A stretch of 64,000 bases of DNA from CAZABP01 sp964483245. Its GTDB lineage: Bacteria; Planctomycetota; UBA1135; UBA2386. The stretch is from positions 19,286 through 83,285 of the forward strand of contig CAZABP010000020.1 of NCBI GenBank assembly GCA_964483245.1, in the 5' to 3' direction. A program made the translations under genes and the position numbers. The notes below the pieces were generated by a model, which worked only from the letters and a program-made list of their open reading frames with translations, was not told where the DNA came from and did no database searches. Positions within the stretch are counted from its first letter, which is position 1. The number at the start of each line of letters is the position of its first letter. Below, in pieces: positions 42,595 to 51,615 of the stretch.

Positions 42595-43980
42595 ATGAAG
42601 CGCATCCTGATCGCCGATCCGGACCCGGGCACCCAGCGCGACCTGCGCGGGATCCTCGAGCACTCCGGGCACACGACGCTGTGCGTTCCGGACGGCACGC
42701 GCGCGCTGTCGGAGCTGCTCGAAGATCCGGACATCGAGCTCGTGCTGGCGGAGACGAAGCTGCCAGGTCTGGACGGTCGCGCGCTGCTGCGCGAGCTGCG
42801 CCAGCAGCGGCCGGAGGTCGCCGTGATCCTGCTGACCGCGTTCGGGACGGTCGAAGATGCGGTCTCGGCGATGCGCGAGGGGGCGGCCGACTTCCTCGGC
42901 AAGCCGTTCAGCCAGGAGCAGGTGCGGCTCGCGATCGACCGCGCGCTCGAGCGTGCGGCGCTGGTGCGCGAGAACCAGGATCTGCGCGACGCGCTCGACG
43001 ACCGGCTCGAGCTCGACAACTTCGTCGCGACCGATGCGCGCATGCAGGCGGTCTGCAAGACGATCCGCGCCGTCGCGCCGACACGGACCACGGTCCTGAT
43101 CACCGGGGAGTCCGGCACTGGCAAGACCCTGCTCGCGCGCGCGCTGCACCGGCTGTCCGACCGCCGGCAGGGGCCGTTCGTCGAGGTCAACTGCGGGGCG
43201 CTGCCGGAGACGCTGCTCGAGTCAGAGCTGTTCGGGCATGTCCGCGGCGCGTTCACCGGCGCGGTCAAGGACCGGCCGGGGAAGTTCGAAGCAGCGCACG
43301 GCGGGACGATCTTCCTCGACGAGGTCGGGACGTCGTCGCCGGGGTTCCAGGTCAAGCTGCTGCGGGTGCTGCAGGAGCGGCAGATCGAGCGGGTCGGCGA
43401 CACCAGGACGATCCCGGTCGACGTCCGCGTCGTGCTCGCGACGAACCTGGACCTCGCCGCTGCCGTGCGCGAGGGCCGGTTCCGCGAGGACCTCTACTAC
43501 CGGATCCACGTCGTCACGGTCGAGATGCCGCCGCTGCGCGCGCGCCGCGACGACATCCCGCTGCTGGCCCGGCACTTCCTGCACCGGATCGCACGGGAGA
43601 CCGGACGCGCGGTGACCGGGATCACGCCACGGGCGCTGGCGCTGCTGCAGCAGGCGCCGTGGCCGGGGAATGTCCGCCAGCTGGAGAACGTCATCGAGCG
43701 GGCGATCGTGCTGTGCGAGTCGGCGGTGGTGGACGTCGGCGACCTGCCGCCTGATCTCGGCGCGATCCAGCGCCCGGACCTGCCGGCGACGCCGGTCGCG
43801 GGGCCGGGGCTGCTGTGGCACCCGGGGCAGACACTGCGCGAGGCACTCGACGGCGCCGAACTGCAGATCCTGCAGGCGGCGCTGGCGCAGCACGGCGGCA
43901 GCCGCCAGACCACTGCGCAGGCGCTGCGGATCAACCGCAGCACGCTGTTCCACAAGCTGCGGCGCTACGGACTCGGATGA
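42595..43980 (+). CDS. sigma-54-dependent NtrC-type activator with altered receiver
   Basis: A 461-residue activator with receiver, AAA+ and Fis-type HTH domains. The ATPase part is intact: Walker A GESGTGKT, the sigma-54 loop GAFTGA, Walker B FLDEVGT and arginine-rich sensor segments. The C-terminal helix-turn-helix reads TTAQALRINRSTLFHKLRRY. In the receiver, the phospho-acceptor Asp is replaced by Glu53 (VLAETKLPG), which could mimic the phosphorylated state. ATG 42595 is the start. It sits between the degenerate kinase-like gene and the large TPR gene and probably drives nearby exopolysaccharide or exosortase genes. Confidence 0.9.
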   Translation: MKRILIADPDPGTQRDLRGILEHSGHTTLCVPDGTRALSELLEDPDIELVLAETKLPGLDGRALLRELRQQRPEVAVILLTAFGTVEDAVSAMREGAADFLGKPFSQEQVRLAIDRALERAALVRENQDLRDALDDRLELDNFVATDARMQAVCKTIRAVAPTRTTVLITGESGTGKTLLARALHRLSDRRQGPFVEVNCGALPETLLESELFGHVRGAFTGAVKDRPGKFEAAHGGTIFLDEVGTSSPGFQVKLLRVLQERQIERVGDTRTIPVDVRVVLATNLDLAAAVREGRFREDLYYRIHVVTVEMPPLRARRDDIPLLARHFLHRIARETGRAVTGITPRALALLQQAPWPGNVRQLENVIERAIVLCESAVVDVGDLPPDLGAIQRPDLPATPVAGPGLLWHPGQTLREALDGAELQILQAALAQHGGSRQTTAQALRINRSTLFHKLRRYGLG

Positions 43981-44012
43981 GCGCCGTCCAGCAAGGGCTA
44001 TAACGACCCACG

Positions 44013-47000
44013 ATGTTGCGACGCACGCTGCTCGCCTTCGTCGGCTTCTGCCTCCTGGTCCTCGTGCTGATCGTCAGCTACGCGGCGCTCGGGCTGTCGG
44101 GGCCGGCGAGCGCCGTCGATGACGCGGAGCGACGGCTCGCGGCCGGCGAGCTGACGGCGGCGATCACCAAGCTCGACCTCGCCGAGCAGGAGCTCGACGA
44201 CCGCAGCGATCCGGCGCTGCTGGAGCGGATCCTGCGGTTGCGGCGGGACGCGTGGCAACGCAGCCGCAACTGGACCCGTGCGCTGGCCGACACCGAGCGG
44301 CTGCTGAACGAGCACGTGCCGGGCGACGCGGCGCTGACGCTGGATCGGATCTGGCTCTTGCTGCAGGACGACAAGCCGGAGGAAGGCCTGCGCGCTGCGC
44401 GCATGTTCCTCGACCGCAATCCCGGCCATGGTGGCGCCCTCGAACTGGCGGGCGAGGCGAACCAGCTGCTGTACCAGGCCGAGGTGCGCAAGCTGGTCGC
44501 CGAGCTGGCGACCAAGCTGCCGAGCACTGCACACGCGAGCGCGCTGGCCGGCCTCCGGCCGTATCTGTTCACCGGTGCCGACGACCCGCTCGGCTACCGC
44601 GGCAAGCAGCAGTTCGACGCGATCGTGCAGCGGCACGCGCCGGGCGACGCCGCGAGCGGGCACTACGACACCTGGCTGCGTGCCCTTCGCGGGCGGATCC
44701 AGCAGGCGCAGGCGGACTTCGCGGCGGCGCTGGCAGCGCCCGGGCACCAGCCGGTCAGCGCCTACCGCGGGCTCGCGTTCGCGCTGCGCGAGGGCGGCCG
44801 GCACGACGATCTGATCGCGCTGGCCGAGATCTACCTGCGCCGGTTCGAACATCTGCACACGGTCGAAGCGGCCGCGAGTCTGACCTCGACGCATCTCGCG
44901 CACGAGCGGTTCGCCGCCGTCGTCGAGGCGGCCGACCGGTTCCTGCCGCCGGGCCAGATGCGCGCACGCCTGGACGCCGGGACGCTCGGCGCGGGCGTGC
45001 TGCCGCTGTTGCTCGACAAGGCGATCGCAATGCACCGGCTCGGCAACCTCGACGCGCTGCAGCAGATGCTCGACGAGATGAGCACGCTCGACCAACCGCC
45101 GGGTGAGGGGAACGAGAAGCGCGCGCGGATCTCGGTCTGGCCGGCGGCGCATCTGGGGTGGGGTCTCGCCTGCGATCTGTGGCAGAACTGGAGCGAGGTC
45201 GAGGCGCATCTCTCCGCCTGGCAGCGGGTGGCGGCGCATCGCACGCCACCGGCGCCGGGCGTACCCGACCGCTTCGTCATGGTGAGCAAGCTGCGCCTGC
45301 GCGCGTCGCTGGCGCGCGGCGACGACCAGGCCCGCACGCTGGCGATCTTCGCCGACTGGCTCGTAGCGCGGCCGGACGCGATGGAGCCGTATCTGTGGCG
45401 CGCCTGCTACCACCTCGAGCGGGGCGACGGCGCTGCGGCACAGGCGGACGCACGCGTCGCGTTCGCGCGGTCGGTGCACGACGAACATGCGCTGCACGTG
45501 CTCGCGGCCGCGACCGATGCGAACCTGCGCACGGTCGGCCGCGACGCCGTGGCGATGCTGGAGCACTGCCGGGCCAGCGGGATCACGCTGCCGTCCAGCG
45601 AGCACGTCGCCGAGCCGGCGCTGTACATCACGCTCGGCCAGCTCGCGCTGCGCCGCGACGCGGCGCAGATCGCGCTCGCCTGCGCGCGCCGGGCCAGCGA
45701 ACTGTTCGCCTGGGCACGCACGCCGCGGGTGCTCGCTGCCGAAGCCGCGCTCGCGCTCGGCGACCCGGCGCAGGCGCTCGGCTATCTCGACGTGCTGGCC
45801 GGGCATCACGCCGACGATGCGCGCGCGCTCGCGCTGCGCCGCCAGGCGATGGCGCGGCTCGACCGCGACGCCACGGCGCTGCTGTTCGACGTCGCGCGGC
45901 AACAGCCGCCGGAGGCCTGGCCGACGACGCTCGAGGGCTTGCTGGCGCAGTCGAAGGCGGCCGAGAACGGCAGCGCTTCCCCGGCGACCGACACCGAGTT
46001 GACGATCGAGTTGATGCGGCATGCGCTCGCGCGCCAGGACACGGCGCTCAGCGCGCGGATCGCCGAGCGTGCCGGGCGCGAGCACGCCGCCGATCCGCGG
46101 CTCGTGCTGCAGGTCGCCGAGACCGAGGGCCGCCTCGGCCAGCTCGGCGAAGCGCGCAACCTGTTCCGCGCCGTGTTCCAGGCGACGCGGGAGAGCGATC
46201 CACGCACTGCGGCGCGCGCCGGCGCGCGGCTGTTGCTGCTGTCGGCGGCGCAGCAGGGGCCGGACGAGGCACCCGGCGAAGAACTCGACGAACTGGTCTC
46301 GGCGCTGCACGACCTGCAGCGCGGGCGGCCCGACGACTGCCACGAACTGGCGGCCCAGCTGGCCGCGGCCGGTCGCCCGCAGCTCGCGTATGCCGTGCTG
46401 CGGCCGCTGCTGGTCGAGGGAGAACGGCGCGGGCGCACCGGGCGCTCGTTCCTGCTCGGAGGGCAGCTCGCGCTGCAGCTCGACGACCAGCGCGCCGCCG
46501 AACGCCACCTGACCGCCGCGCTCGCGTTCCCCGACGGCGACGAGGCGAGCGCGCCGCTGGCGCTGCTGCTCGCCCGTCTGGGGCGGCGCGCCGAAGCGAC
46601 CGAGGCGCTGCTGCTGCCCGAGCCGCGCGATGCTGCCGAGGCGGCGCTGTTCCTGTGGCTCGGCCGCAGCGATGCGGCCGCGGACTGGATCCGCGCCGCG
46701 GTCCGCCGCGAGCCGGGGGCCTTCGTCTACCTCGCGCTCGACGCGGCGCTGGAGCCAGAGCGGATGCCGGACCAGGACCTGGCGCGGCTGGCGTCGTCGC
46801 AGCGCGCGCGCCTGCTCGAACAGATCGCCTGCAGCGGGATCCGCGGCTTCGCTTCGGCGGCGGTCGAGCTGGCCGAGACGCTGGCTGAAGAACTGCCGGA
46901 CAGCCGCGCCGTCCGCTATCTGCATGCGCGCGCGCTGGCCGCCGCGCGTCGCTACGACGAAGCGATCACGCGGCTGAACCAGCTCCTCGAGCAACACGCG

Positions 47001-48185
47001 GAGTTCCTGCCGGCCTACGACGAGCTCGTGCGGCTGCTGCAGCAGACCGGCAACCCGCAGCTCGCCGACGCGCAGTTCGCCGACCGCCTGCTGACGATCG
47101 TCGCGCAGGCGCCGGCGCTCGCGTCGCCACGCCTGCTGGCACAGACCGGCCGTGAGTTCGCGATCCGGCTGCTGCGCGAAGGCGCCTCGCAGCAGGCGCT
47201 CGAAGTGCTGGCGCAGATCTGGGTGCAGCACCCGGACGCGGCGCAGGCGGGGATCCACGAGATCGCCGCGCTGATGATCACCGGCCGGCGTGAGCAGGCG
47301 ATGCAGCTGCTCGAGGCGTTGCGCGCGCGCTGGCCGAAGGAGCGGCTCGGACAGTTCTTCGAGATCTACTTCGCGGCGGCGCTGCAGTCCGCCGCGGAGG
47401 CGCCGGAGCTCCTCGAGCAGATCCGCGCGCGCGCCGCCGAGGCCTACGCACGGGACGGTGCGCATGGCGCGGTCGTGCACTTCCTGCTCGACGACGAAGA
47501 GCAGCGTCTCGGCGCGTTGACCGGCCGGCGCGATCAGGCCATGGCCGACCGGCTCGAGCGCTCACGCGCGATGGTCGAAGCGCAGATCGAGGCGTTCACC
47601 AGCGGCCAGGATCCGTCGCTGCGCTACCTGCTGCGCTCGCTGGAGCGGCTCGCGCAGTACGACGGCGAAGCAACCGCGATCGCGCGCGCGACGAGCCTGC
47701 TGCGGCGCGACCCCTCCCTGTTCGAAGTCTGGATCCTGCGCGCGCGGCTGCTCGAGCGCAGCGGCGACCTCGCGGCGGCAGACCGGGATCTGCGCTGGAT
47801 CAATCGCTACCTCGCCGAGCCGACGGCGCTGTTCGAGCTGGCGCGCGCGACTGCGCTGGCCGGCCGCTACGACCGCGAGACCGAAGACCGCCTCGTGCGC
47901 GAGCTGCCGTCCGACCTCGCCGCGACGCCCCCGGCACAGCTCGCCCTCGGTCTGCTGGCGTTGCGCGGCGCGAACTACGACCGCGCCAACCGGTTGCTCG
48001 GCAATGCCCAGCCGATGCGCGACGGTGGCCACCTGTACTACCGGGCACTCGCGAACCTGTCGTTGCCCGGTCCGGAGCCGGCCGGCGTCGCGATCGATCT
48101 GCTCGACCGGCTGCAGAGTGGCTACCCGAGCAGCTCGCTGGCGTTGAACGCACGGCACTTCGCGAGCCAGCTCGCGTTGCCTTGA
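44013..48185 (+). CDS. very large TPR-repeat protein
   Basis: A 1390-residue protein with one N-terminal membrane anchor (FVGFCLLVLVLIVSYAALGL) and then almost continuous tetratricopeptide-like helix pairs. Typical repeats are AAITKLDLAEQELDD, RARISVWPAAHLGWGLACDL and YDEAITRLNQLLEQHAEFLP. Domain order is anchor, then TPR throughout. Exosortase/PEP-CTERM loci often encode a TPR protein (PrsT type), and this one lies in that neighbourhood, so a scaffold role in the envelope is likely. It has no lipobox. ATG 44013 follows the sigma-54 activator by 32 bases. Its last 64 bases overlap the convergent deacetylase gene. Confidence 0.8.
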   Translation: MLRRTLLAFVGFCLLVLVLIVSYAALGLSGPASAVDDAERRLAAGELTAAITKLDLAEQELDDRSDPALLERILRLRRDAWQRSRNWTRALADTERLLNEHVPGDAALTLDRIWLLLQDDKPEEGLRAARMFLDRNPGHGGALELAGEANQLLYQAEVRKLVAELATKLPSTAHASALAGLRPYLFTGADDPLGYRGKQQFDAIVQRHAPGDAASGHYDTWLRALRGRIQQAQADFAAALAAPGHQPVSAYRGLAFALREGGRHDDLIALAEIYLRRFEHLHTVEAAASLTSTHLAHERFAAVVEAADRFLPPGQMRARLDAGTLGAGVLPLLLDKAIAMHRLGNLDALQQMLDEMSTLDQPPGEGNEKRARISVWPAAHLGWGLACDLWQNWSEVEAHLSAWQRVAAHRTPPAPGVPDRFVMVSKLRLRASLARGDDQARTLAIFADWLVARPDAMEPYLWRACYHLERGDGAAAQADARVAFARSVHDEHALHVLAAATDANLRTVGRDAVAMLEHCRASGITLPSSEHVAEPALYITLGQLALRRDAAQIALACARRASELFAWARTPRVLAAEAALALGDPAQALGYLDVLAGHHADDARALALRRQAMARLDRDATALLFDVARQQPPEAWPTTLEGLLAQSKAAENGSASPATDTELTIELMRHALARQDTALSARIAERAGREHAADPRLVLQVAETEGRLGQLGEARNLFRAVFQATRESDPRTAARAGARLLLLSAAQQGPDEAPGEELDELVSALHDLQRGRPDDCHELAAQLAAAGRPQLAYAVLRPLLVEGERRGRTGRSFLLGGQLALQLDDQRAAERHLTAALAFPDGDEASAPLALLLARLGRRAEATEALLLPEPRDAAEAALFLWLGRSDAAADWIRAAVRREPGAFVYLALDAALEPERMPDQDLARLASSQRARLLEQIACSGIRGFASAAVELAETLAEELPDSRAVRYLHARALAAARRYDEAITRLNQLLEQHAEFLPAYDELVRLLQQTGNPQLADAQFADRLLTIVAQAPALASPRLLAQTGREFAIRLLREGASQQALEVLAQIWVQHPDAAQAGIHEIAALMITGRREQAMQLLEALRARWPKERLGQFFEIYFAAALQSAAEAPELLEQIRARAAEAYARDGAHGAVVHFLLDDEEQRLGALTGRRDQAMADRLERSRAMVEAQIEAFTSGQDPSLRYLLRSLERLAQYDGEATAIARATSLLRRDPSLFEVWILRARLLERSGDLAAADRDLRWINRYLAEPTALFELARATALAGRYDRETEDRLVRELPSDLAATPPAQLALGLLALRGANYDRANRLLGNAQPMRDGGHLYYRALANLSLPGPEPAGVAIDLLDRLQSGYPSSSLALNARHFASQLALP

Positions 48186-49021
48186 AGCGCCTCCTGCAGG
48201 CCGGTGAAGCGGAACCGCTGCAGCAGCCGCCGCAGCTTGGGCAGCGTGCGATGCAGGTTCACGTAGTGCCGGAACCGGCGTAGCCCGCGCAGTCCGACGC
48301 GCGGCTGCTCAGGGTCGAACTCCCACGGATGCACGTAGACGCAGCCGGGCGCGCCGTCTCCTTCGGCCTGGCGCAGCGCGCGCGCCAGCAGCCCGAGCGG
48401 CAGCAGCCGCAGGTACCCACCACCGCCGACCGGCCAGCTCCGGCCCAGCAGCCGCAGCGTCGTCGGCGGGAACTCGAGCAGCTCACCGGCCGCCGTCTGC
48501 AACCGGTACGGCCGGGCCGGTGCGCCCGGCACGCCGTAGTCCGGATGCCGCACCGGGAAGATCGACGAGTCGATCCGATAACCGCGCCGCACCAGGATCT
48601 CCGGCGCCCACGGCGTGCGCCGCGTGATCGACCAGGTGCAGGCGCGGAACAGGACCGGCTGTACGCCACCCAACCGCTGCAGCACCTCCTCGGTGCGCGC
48701 GAGGTCGGCATCGAAGCCGTCCGGACCGAGCTCGGTCAGCAGCTTGTGGTCGTAGCCGTGCGAGCCGATCTCGTGCCCGGCGGCGGCGACTGCACGGACC
48801 ACGTCCGGCAACCGCTCGGCGATCCACCCGAGGAAGAAGAACGTCGCGCGCGCCCCGTGCTCGGCCAACAACGCGAGGATCCGCTGCATCGACTCAGCAC
48901 AGCGGAGCTCCTGCTGCTCCCACTGCGCGCGCGGGATCGTCTGCTGCAGGTTCAACACCTGGAACCAGTCCTCGACGTCGATCGACAGCGCGTGCGCCGG
49001 GCGTCCGGGTGGCTCACCCAC
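48122..49021 (-). CDS. polysaccharide deacetylase (XrtA-associated, DUF3473 type)
   Basis: A 299-residue NodB-fold enzyme that would remove acetyl groups from N-acetylated sugars of the surface polysaccharide. The start carries LSIDVEDWFQV (the two catalytic Asp), and the zinc His pair lies in SHGYDHK. FRACTWSITRRTPWAPEILV and a DUF3473-like C-terminal part (CVYVHPWEFDPEQPRVGLRG) are the marks of the exosortase-linked subfamily. GTG 49021 overlaps the stop of the epsI gene by eight bases. It is the last gene of the minus-strand exosortase operon. Confidence 0.92.
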   Translation of the reverse strand: MGEPPGRPAHALSIDVEDWFQVLNLQQTIPRAQWEQQELRCAESMQRILALLAEHGARATFFFLGWIAERLPDVVRAVAAAGHEIGSHGYDHKLLTELGPDGFDADLARTEEVLQRLGGVQPVLFRACTWSITRRTPWAPEILVRRGYRIDSSIFPVRHPDYGVPGAPARPYRLQTAAGELLEFPPTTLRLLGRSWPVGGGGYLRLLPLGLLARALRQAEGDGAPGCVYVHPWEFDPEQPRVGLRGLRRFRHYVNLHRTLPKLRRLLQRFRFTGLQEALQGNASWLAKCRAFNASELLG

Positions 49022-49649
49022 GCCGCAGCTCCGCCCGCGCCGCGGCCAGCAGTTCGGTCAGCAGCGTGGCGAGCCGCTGCTCGGTCGCGGCGAGGCCGGC
49101 TTCGCCGACCCAGGACTCCACACGCAACAGACATCCGGACGTCGCGCGGCGCAGCAACGCGCGCGGCGCGTGGTGCCAGAAGTAGCTGCCGAAGCTCTCC
49201 GTCACGAATCCACCGGCGGCGAACACGTACAGGCTCAGGTACTCCCGCCCATCGGCTTCGGCGCGCGCCAGGATCCGCCCGACCGGCACCCGCTCCGCGT
49301 CCGCGGCGATCGTCAACGTCTCCTCACCGACGATCTGCATGCCGCTTCCCTCGATGCAGATCCGCGGCGGGTGCAGGCTCTTCCAGTTCTCGTCGTGGAA
49401 CACGGCGACGACGTAGCTGACCCGTTGCTGCGGATCGCGGTAGGCACGCCACACCGCGTCCCCGGTGCCGAGCAGCTCGCGCTGCCGCGGCGTGATCTCG
49501 TACTGCTCGATCGTGACCGCCCCGCCAAGCTCCCGCGGCAGCCGTTCGGCGCGTCCACCACTGGTCGCGGCCGGGCGGTAGGCGCTCAGCCACAACAGAC
49601 AGGGCGCCAACACCCACAGCACGGCGGAGCTGACGGCGAGCAACCTCAT
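49014..49649 (-). CDS. epsI: EpsI-family exosortase-associated protein
   Basis: A 211-residue exported or membrane-anchored protein (one hydrophobic segment, LWVLAPCLLWLSAY) of the EpsI/DUF3485 family that accompanies exosortases. The domain reads YRDPQQRVSYVVAVFHDENW, SLHPPRICIEGSGMQIV and FVTESFGSYFWHH, close to the family's usual PPEVCYpGsGW-type core. In some exosortases this domain is fused to the C-terminus; here it is separate. ATG 49649 overlaps the exosortase stop (ATGA). The exact function is unknown. Confidence 0.85.
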   Translation of the reverse strand: MRLLAVSSAVLWVLAPCLLWLSAYRPAATSGGRAERLPRELGGAVTIEQYEITPRQRELLGTGDAVWRAYRDPQQRVSYVVAVFHDENWKSLHPPRICIEGSGMQIVGEETLTIAADAERVPVGRILARAEADGREYLSLYVFAAGGFVTESFGSYFWHHAPRALLRRATSGCLLRVESWVGEAGLAATEQRLATLLTELLAAARAELRRG

Positions 49650-50464
49650 GTGCGCCTCCGCCCGAGCCAGAAGTCGAACCCGAGCAGGACCGCCAGCGCC
49701 AGCACCCACGCACCGACGTTCAGGACGTCGTGCCCGGTGCCGGCCGCGAACGGAACGCTGGTCCGCTCTGCCAACAGGCAGATCGCGGCGATCCGCAGCA
49801 TGTTGACGCCGAGTGCTACCGGCACCGCCAGCGCGAGCAGCAACAACACACGCCGCAGCCGGATCGGACCGGCAAAGAACGCGATGCAGTAGCCGAGCGT
49901 CGTCAGCGCGACCAGCGAGCGCAGTCCGCTGCACGGATCGGCGACCTCGAGCGTCTCGGTCTGCCCCGGCACCCGGATCATCCCGCCGGCCTGCTCACCG
50001 CCGAATCCGAGCGCCTGCGCCAGCGCGAGACCGGCGCCGACGGCGAGCTCCTTCAGTTCGAACGCGAGCCGGCCGCTGACGAACAGCGGCATCGGCGTCG
50101 CGAACACGATCAGGCCGAGGATCGGCAGCAGCCGGCGCAGGCGCGCGCCACCGAGCACCAGCCAGCACGCGCCCGGGACCGACAGCCACAGGCTCAACGC
50201 GGACAGCGAGTCGATCGTCAACGCGGCCCCGGCGGCGTGCACCAGCAGTCCGGCGCCGAGCAACCACCACCCCGCGGCGGCCGGCGCGGCCGGCACCGCG
50301 CTCCAGTGCTGCCGCCGCGCGACGAGCAGGATCACTGCGAGCAGCGGGACCAGCGGCCCGTGCGAGTAGTACGAGTCCGGCAGCCACCAGACGTCCCAGA
50401 TCCACTTCGCCGTGACCGCGTAGGCGATCGCCAGCGGCAGCGCGAGGCCGAACCAGCCGATCAT
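49646..50464 (-). CDS. xrtA: exosortase
   Basis: A 272-residue multi-spanning transpeptidase that would cut PEP-CTERM-type sorting signals and attach proteins to the envelope. The active-site triad is visible: Cys178 in DPCSGLRSL, Arg224 in NMLRIAAIC and His245 in GTGHDVLN. About eight hydrophobic helices span the length, normal for the family. The neighbouring EpsI, DUF3473 deacetylase, amidotransferase and O-glycosylation ligase are those of exosortase A loci, so xrtA is the best label. ATG 50464 overlaps the upstream glycosyltransferase stop (ATGA). Confidence 0.92.
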   Translation of the reverse strand: MIGWFGLALPLAIAYAVTAKWIWDVWWLPDSYYSHGPLVPLLAVILLVARRQHWSAVPAAPAAAGWWLLGAGLLVHAAGAALTIDSLSALSLWLSVPGACWLVLGGARLRRLLPILGLIVFATPMPLFVSGRLAFELKELAVGAGLALAQALGFGGEQAGGMIRVPGQTETLEVADPCSGLRSLVALTTLGYCIAFFAGPIRLRRVLLLLALAVPVALGVNMLRIAAICLLAERTSVPFAAGTGHDVLNVGAWVLALAVLLGFDFWLGRRRT

Positions 50465-51615
50465 CGCAGCGCCTCGTACGTCGCGACGACGCGGCGTGCG
50501 TTGCCAGCCCAGGTCCAGTCTTCGCGCAGCAGCCGCGCGCGGCCGGCGGCGCCGATCCGTGCCCGTCGCTCCGGGTCCGCCAGCAGACGCTGCAGCGCCT
50601 GCGCCAGCGCGGGGGCGCTCTGCGGTGCGAACAACAGCCCGTTCACGCCATCCTCGATGGTCTCGCGCAGGTTCGGTTGATCCGGCGCGACCGTAGCGAC
50701 GCCGGCCGCGAACGAGTCGAACAGCTTGAGCGGCGAAGCATAGCTGTTGATCGCGGGGATCACGGCGACGTCGAACGTGCAAACGATGCCAGGGAGTGCA
50801 TCCGGCGGGACCGCGCCGAGCCAGCGCACGCGAGCGCCGATGCCGGAGGCAGCGGCCGCCGCCAGCAGGGGCGCGAACGCCGGTCCGTCGCCGGCCAGCA
50901 GCAGCAGCGCGTCGCGCGACCCAGAGGTCCGGATCGCTTCGAGCAGCAGGTCCAGCCGGTGCCAGGGACGTGCGTGTCCGACGAACCCGACCACCGGGGT
51001 CTCCGGCGCGATCTGCAACCGCGCCCGCTCCGCGGCGCGGTCCAGCGACGCGTAGCGCGCCGGATCGGCCCCGTTCGGGACGACGTGGCAGCGCGCCGGA
51101 TCGGCGCCCGCCTCGACCAGGCGATCGCGCAGGACCGCGGTCACGGCGAATACCGCATCGGCACCGCCGAGCACGCGGCGCTCGGTCGCGCGCGCGCGCG
51201 CCGGAAACCGCAGCAGGCCGAGCCGCTGCATCTCATCGCACATCGGCGAGTTGACCTCGAGCAGCAGCGGGATCCGCAGTGCCTGGGCCGCGCGCAGGCC
51301 GGCGTCGCAGTGCAGCGCGTGCCGTTCGTACAGGAACTCCGGCTGCGACTGCTGCGCGGCCGCGACCAACATCCGTGCGCCGCGCCGGCTGTACAGGATC
51401 TCCGCCAGCTCGGTCGCTCGGCGTGGCAGGCGGAGCCAGCGCCACCACGAAGGGCCGGACGCGCCGCCGGTTGCGGCGTGGGCTTTGCGCACCAACGCGC
51501 ATTCCGCGACGTCGTGGCCGGCTGCGCGGAGCGCACCGATCAGCTCGCGGACGTGCACCGCCTGCCCGTCGTCGGCGCGGATCCGATGGTGGTACAGGAT
51601 CCGATGCGAGCTCAT
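50461..51615 (-). CDS. GT4-type glycosyltransferase
   Basis: A 384-residue GT-B glycosyltransferase that would add a sugar to a lipid-linked polysaccharide. The N-terminal domain contains DGQAVHVRELIGAL and FLYERHALHCDAG. The C-terminal nucleotide-sugar domain has VVGFVGHARPWHRLDLLLEA and SPLKLFDSFAAGVATVAPD, in which the Lys-Leu-Phe-Asp segment corresponds to the EX7E-type site region. Both neighbours overlap by four bases. Substrate and linkage cannot be told from sequence. Confidence 0.88.
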   Translation of the reverse strand: MSSHRILYHHRIRADDGQAVHVRELIGALRAAGHDVAECALVRKAHAATGGASGPSWWRWLRLPRRATELAEILYSRRGARMLVAAAQQSQPEFLYERHALHCDAGLRAAQALRIPLLLEVNSPMCDEMQRLGLLRFPARARATERRVLGGADAVFAVTAVLRDRLVEAGADPARCHVVPNGADPARYASLDRAAERARLQIAPETPVVGFVGHARPWHRLDLLLEAIRTSGSRDALLLLAGDGPAFAPLLAAAAASGIGARVRWLGAVPPDALPGIVCTFDVAVIPAINSYASPLKLFDSFAAGVATVAPDQPNLRETIEDGVNGLLFAPQSAPALAQALQRLLADPERRARIGAAGRARLLREDWTWAGNARRVVATYEALR

